Positions 7,686-10,911 of a stretch of 10,911 nt of DNA are shown here, in pieces. The translations under genes and the position numbers were made by a program. Where the stretch lies: the NCBI GenBank assembly GCA_030039005.1, contig JASHQT010000058.1:1-10911 (forward strand), read 5' to 3'. Each line of letters begins with the position of its first letter. Within the stretch, counting starts at the first letter, position 1. Source of the DNA: Bryobacteraceae bacterium (GTDB taxonomy: Bacteria > Acidobacteriota > Terriglobia > Bryobacterales > Bryobacteraceae). Under the pieces are notes generated by a model, which was not told the origin of the DNA, ran no database searches, and saw only the letters and a program-made list of their open reading frames with translations.

Positions 7686-10052
7686 ATGGGCCTGCTGTTC
7701 CGCGCGGTCTTTCGCGAAGTATCCAAAAGCGCCCTCTTCGCCGCCGCCATTTTCACTTTCGTCCTATTCCTGCAGCGCATCGGCAAGCTGTTCGAGATCC
7801 TGGTGCGCAGCTCCGCGTCGCCCAGCGTGGTGGCGCATCTGTTCATGCTCGCGATTCCGTTCACGCTCTCTTTCACGCTGCCGCTAGGTGTTCTGGCCGG
7901 CGTGATGATCGCGCTCAGCCGCATGTCCGGCGACGGCGAGATCATCGCCATGCGCGCGGCCGGAGTTCCCAGCACGCGCGTGATCGCGCCCACCCTGACG
8001 TTCGCGGCGCTGGCCATGCTGGTGACCGCTACCGCTTCGCTCTGGCTCACGCCCTACTCGGCCTGGACCACGCAAAAAGTGCTCAATACCCTCAAGGCCG
8101 CCGAGCTGAGCACGGAAGTACAGGAACAGGTCTTCAACGAAGACTTCCCCAATCGCGTGGTCTATGTCAGCGAGGTGCTGCCGGGCGCGGTGAACCGCTG
8201 GCGCAACGTCTTCATCGCCGATACCACTCCGGTGGAGGAGCGCAAGAAAACCGATCACGATCGCGGCGACGGGCCCAGCGTTACGGTGGCCGCGGGCGCC
8301 ATCGCCGTTCCCGACGTGCCGCGCAACGAGATTCAGCTTACCTTGCAGGACATGGCCACCTACGACGTAGGCAAGGATCCCACCGATTATTACTCCTACG
8401 TCGCGAAGCTTCCCGGAACTCAGGTTCTGCAGGCCACCAAACCGAGCGACGCGCCAACGAAGGGCTACACCGAAATCGACACCATTCCGCTGTACCGCGA
8501 GGCGTACCGCGAGCACAAGCTGGATCCCGACAATCTCACGCAAGCCCGCATCGAGCTGCACCATCGGCTGGCTTTGCCGCCGGCGTGTATTCTGCTGGCG
8601 CTGATCGGCATTCCCCTCGGCGTCTCCTCGCGCAAGGGCGGCAAGTCGGGCGCGTTTGTGATCACCGTGGCGCTGGCGTTCGTCTACTGGATCAGCCAGA
8701 TCGGCGCCAATGGGCTCGCCAAGCAGCATAAGCTTCCCGTGGGCCTCGCGATGTGGATTCCCAACGCGATTTTCGCCCTGGCCGGTCTGGTTCTGCTGGC
8801 GCGCATGGAGCGGCCCGGCGATCGCGACTGGTACGGCGCCGTGTCGGGATGGGTCTTGCGAATCTGGGCCGCCTTGCGCAAAGCGGTGCCCGCGGCAGCC
8901 GCTCAAGTCAGGGCGCGCAGCTACCGCGCCCGAATCTTCCTGTTGCCCCAGGTCCTGGACCGTTACGTCGTGAAGAGCTTTCTGTTCTGGTTCGCGCTCA
9001 TGCTGGTGGGCTTCGTGCTGATGACCCACGTCTATACGTTCTTCGATCTGCTGAGCGACATCGTCAAGAACCAGATCGCGATGACGCGCGTCTTCACGTA
9101 TCTTTTCTTCCTGACGCCGCAGCTGATTTTCGATTCGGCGCCCATGAGCGTCCTGGTGGCAGTGTTGATTACGTTCGGGATTCTCACCAAGCACAATGAG
9201 ATTACTGCGGTGAAAGCCTCGGGTGTGAGCCTGTACCGGCTGGCGGTCCCACTTCTAGGCGCGGCGCTGCTGCTCAGCGGCGGACTGTTTGCCTTCGCGC
9301 ATTACTACGTCCCGGGCGCCAATCGCAAGCAGGACGCCATTCGCAAGGAGATCAAAGGCAAGCCGGTGCAGACGTATTTGCATCCGGACAAGAAATGGGT
9401 CTTCGATCCGGGAACCGGCAACGATCCGCGCGTTTTCTATTTCAACTACATCGACGGCGCCAAGAAGGAAATGTCGCAGCCGCAGGTGTACGAGCTCGAC
9501 GCGGCGAACTTTCACGTCCATAAGCATATTGCCGCCGAGAAGGCGCGTTGGTCGCCGACCTTGAACACCTGGGTTTTTGAGAATGGTTGGAGCCGCGAGG
9601 ATCCCGGTGGGCGGCACGAGAAATTCTATAATTTCGCGGGGCAAGCGGCGACTTTCGCCGAGGTCGACGAGCGGCCCGATTATTTCCTGCAAGAGGTGCT
9701 GCAAGACCAGCAGATGAACTACGTGCAGCTCCAAGGCTACATTCGCGAGCTGCAGCGCAGCGGCATCGATACCATCGCGTTGCAGGTGAGCTATTACCGC
9801 AAGTTCGCACTGCCGCTGTTCGCGCTGGTGATGGCGTTGATCTCCATTCCGTTCGCGTTCCTGGCCGGAAATCGCGGCGCCATGGCGGGCGTGGGCGTGA
9901 GCTTCGCTATCGCCATCGCCTACTGGACCATCGGCAAGATTTTCGAACAACTGGGCGACGTGAACCTGCTGCCGTCGGCGCTCGCGGCCTGGTCGCCGGA
10001 TCTGATCTTTGCGATGGCGGGCATGTTCTTCTTTAGCCGCATGCGCACGTAG
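7686..10052 (+). CDS. lptFG: Fused LptF-LptG lipopolysaccharide export permease, 788 aa
   Basis: This protein contains two consecutive YjgP/YjgQ-family permeases. LptF and LptG normally are separate proteins of about 360 aa that pair with an LptB2 ATPase to extract LPS from the inner membrane and pass it to LptC/LptA. The LptF-like half spans about 1-375: three N-terminal helices (15-35, 52-78, 100-122), a periplasmic domain (about 123-290) and three more helices (296-312, 322-342, 353-373). RMSGDGEIIAMRAAGV (79-94) is the typical coupling-helix region. A basic Ala/Arg linker (about 376-420) leads to the LptG-like half (about 421-788), with KHNEITAVKASGVSLYRL (502-519), a periplasmic domain (about 541-700) and helices near 702-725, 732-750 and 767-785. 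An even number of helices per half keeps both in the same orientation. The frame is continuous through the linker. The gene starts 3 nt after the previous stop with no clear Shine-Dalgarno, suggesting coupling. lptB is not in this window. Confidence 0.93.
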   Translation: MGLLFRAVFREVSKSALFAAAIFTFVLFLQRIGKLFEILVRSSASPSVVAHLFMLAIPFTLSFTLPLGVLAGVMIALSRMSGDGEIIAMRAAGVPSTRVIAPTLTFAALAMLVTATASLWLTPYSAWTTQKVLNTLKAAELSTEVQEQVFNEDFPNRVVYVSEVLPGAVNRWRNVFIADTTPVEERKKTDHDRGDGPSVTVAAGAIAVPDVPRNEIQLTLQDMATYDVGKDPTDYYSYVAKLPGTQVLQATKPSDAPTKGYTEIDTIPLYREAYREHKLDPDNLTQARIELHHRLALPPACILLALIGIPLGVSSRKGGKSGAFVITVALAFVYWISQIGANGLAKQHKLPVGLAMWIPNAIFALAGLVLLARMERPGDRDWYGAVSGWVLRIWAALRKAVPAAAAQVRARSYRARIFLLPQVLDRYVVKSFLFWFALMLVGFVLMTHVYTFFDLLSDIVKNQIAMTRVFTYLFFLTPQLIFDSAPMSVLVAVLITFGILTKHNEITAVKASGVSLYRLAVPLLGAALLLSGGLFAFAHYYVPGANRKQDAIRKEIKGKPVQTYLHPDKKWVFDPGTGNDPRVFYFNYIDGAKKEMSQPQVYELDAANFHVHKHIAAEKARWSPTLNTWVFENGWSREDPGGRHEKFYNFAGQAATFAEVDERPDYFLQEVLQDQQMNYVQLQGYIRELQRSGIDTIALQVSYYRKFALPLFALVMALISIPFAFLAGNRGAMAGVGVSFAIAIAYWTIGKIFEQLGDVNLLPSALAAWSPDLIFAMAGMFFFSRMRT

Positions 10053-10115
10053 CGTCGCGACTGGCGTGTGACGGCGGACCATCGCTCGGAAGTGCCGAAG
10101 CCCGCGGCGGAGCCC
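10053..10115. other. Short convergent intergenic region
   Basis: These 63 bp separate the stop codons of the fused permease and the convergent unknown gene. A bidirectional terminator would be expected here. The only inverted repeat I see is CCGAAG at 10095-10100 with CTTCGG at 10125-10130, whose right arm lies inside the end of the minus-strand gene. The arms are six bases, the spacer is 24 bases and there is no U-tract, so I do not call it a terminator. Termination may be Rho-dependent. Confidence 0.4.
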
Positions 10116-10911
10116 TCACTTCGCCTTCGGGTGCGCGCGCTCGAAACGTGACGTTTCGATGTAGCCACGGATGGCCGTGTTGCCTTCGTGGCAGGCGTAC
10201 TCGAACATCTGATACGTATTGTCGAGCTTCAGCGGGAACGCGACGGCCCACGGGCTGACCACCACCTCGGGGTCCTCCACGCGCATTTCGTAGTCGATGG
10301 TGTCTTCGGCGGTGCGGGTGAAGCGTTCGGTGATGCGCATGTTTTCGGACGCCGGAGTAAGCGGAGGCGAACCAGGAACGCCGGCGTTGGTCATGTCGGT
10401 TTTGCCGTTGAAGTTCGTCGTTTCCACCACCAGCGTGTGGCCTTCCCAGTGGCCGCGCGACTCGCCCATCCATTGCTGGATGGCCGGATCCAGCGCAGGG
10501 CGGCCGCCGGTGGGAATGATGCGGACTTCGTGCGCCATTTCGAGCACGATCTCCACATAACCGGGCGACTGCATGATGCGGATGCCGTTGTTGTAATTGC
10601 GCGGCAGCATGGAAACGGGCATGCCGCGCGTGATGCAGCGGTCCCAACTGTCGAAATCGTCGGGGGTGTCAAAGACGGTTTGGCCCGGCTTGTAGCTGCC
10701 GTGCATGTGCTCATACATTTCTTGGCCCTTGGGCGTCAGCGCGGGGAAGCGGCCGTCGGGCGGCTCGACGAGCAAGGACGTGAGGCGCAGCACGCCGGTG
10801 CCGGAATCGGCCTGCGGAATCGCCCCGGATTCGAAGCGCTTGTTGCGCGCGTCGGCGGCCTTCTGCGCCGCGGCGTATTCTTCGTCGGTCAGGTAGCGGC
10901 GGTCGCCGTAC
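10116..10911 (-). CDS. Conserved protein of unknown function, partial (N-terminus beyond the window)
   Basis: The frame is open without stops to the right edge of the window, giving 264 visible residues beginning YGDRRYLTDEEYAAAQKA. A GTG at 10793 lies inside the gene and is not a credible start, since the 39 codons before it look like protein. Conserved-looking blocks are TSLLVEPPDGRFPALTP, DRCITRGMP, EMAHEVRIIPTGGRP, QWMGESRGHWEG followed by TLVVETTNF, ERFTR, YEMRVEDPEV and FEYACHEGN. From memory, this set of motifs marks a family frequent and multi-copy in Acidobacteriota and some other soil and marine bacteria, with no established function. No transmembrane segment or catalytic signature is evident in the visible part; a signal peptide, if any, would be outside the window. 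It converges on the lptFG gene with 63 bp between stop codons. I assign no function. Confidence 0.85.
   Translation of the reverse strand, partial: YGDRRYLTDEEYAAAQKAADARNKRFESGAIPQADSGTGVLRLTSLLVEPPDGRFPALTPKGQEMYEHMHGSYKPGQTVFDTPDDFDSWDRCITRGMPVSMLPRNYNNGIRIMQSPGYVEIVLEMAHEVRIIPTGGRPALDPAIQQWMGESRGHWEGHTLVVETTNFNGKTDMTNAGVPGSPPLTPASENMRITERFTRTAEDTIDYEMRVEDPEVVVSPWAVAFPLKLDNTYQMFEYACHEGNTAIRGYIETSRFERAHPKAK

Noticed and set aside
7884..9194. Long minus-strand ORF (436 codons) opposite the LptF-LptG gene
   Set aside because: Its composition (His, Arg, Gln and Gly-rich, no hydrophobic core pattern) fits a codon-bias shadow, and the plus-strand product is unambiguous.
10095..10130. Inverted repeat CCGAAG / CTTCGG as a terminator between the convergent genes
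   Set aside because: Arms of six bases with a 24-base spacer and no T-run are weak, and one arm is within a coding region.
10116..10793. Unknown gene starting at GTG 10793
   Set aside because: The frame stays open with protein-like sequence to the window edge, so the gene is truncated by the window and the GTG is an internal codon.

Overview
The window is GC-rich, gene-dense bacterial chromosome with no RNA genes, mobile elements or CRISPR visible. The gene content points to an Acidobacteriota genome, most likely near Bryobacterales/Solibacter. The pointers are a Ser/Thr kinase fused to a PD40-type beta-propeller, a single-chain LptF-LptG permease, exported TldD-family proteins, and a conserved uncharacterised protein family I associate with that phylum. 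This assignment rests on recall of the families, not on a search. No intergenic gap exceeds about 65 bp.

Layout. (1) Positions 1-91 may hold the last codons of a plus-strand gene cut by the window edge. (2) A minus-strand pair follows in transcription order: a transmembrane Ser/Thr kinase with a beta-propeller (4127 to 1479), then 37 bp later a Tat-type multicopper oxidase (1441 to 104). (3) A 58-bp divergent intergenic region (4128-4185) must hold the promoters of both directions. (4) A tight plus-strand operon follows: an exported TldD-like metallopeptidase (4186-5868), overlapping by 4 nt an exported TldD/PmbA-like paralogue without the metal site (5865-7682), and after 3 nt a fused LptF-LptG permease (7686-10052). 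(5) A convergent minus-strand gene of unknown function runs off the right edge (10116-10911).

How the genes may work together. The plus-strand operon looks like an envelope unit. A catalytic and a non-catalytic TldD-family subunit, both with N-terminal signal-like sequences, resemble the TldD/TldE heterodimer but would act outside the cytoplasm. They are co-transcribed with the inner-membrane part of the LPS exporter, made as one polypeptide. The minus-strand pair combines a kinase with a propeller predicted to lie outside the membrane and an exported copper oxidase; a regulatory link between them is only suggested by adjacency.

The point most worth attention is the exported active/inactive TldD pair tied to fused LptFG. 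I see no clearly unprecedented system. The long ORFs antisense to the main genes look like codon-bias shadows.
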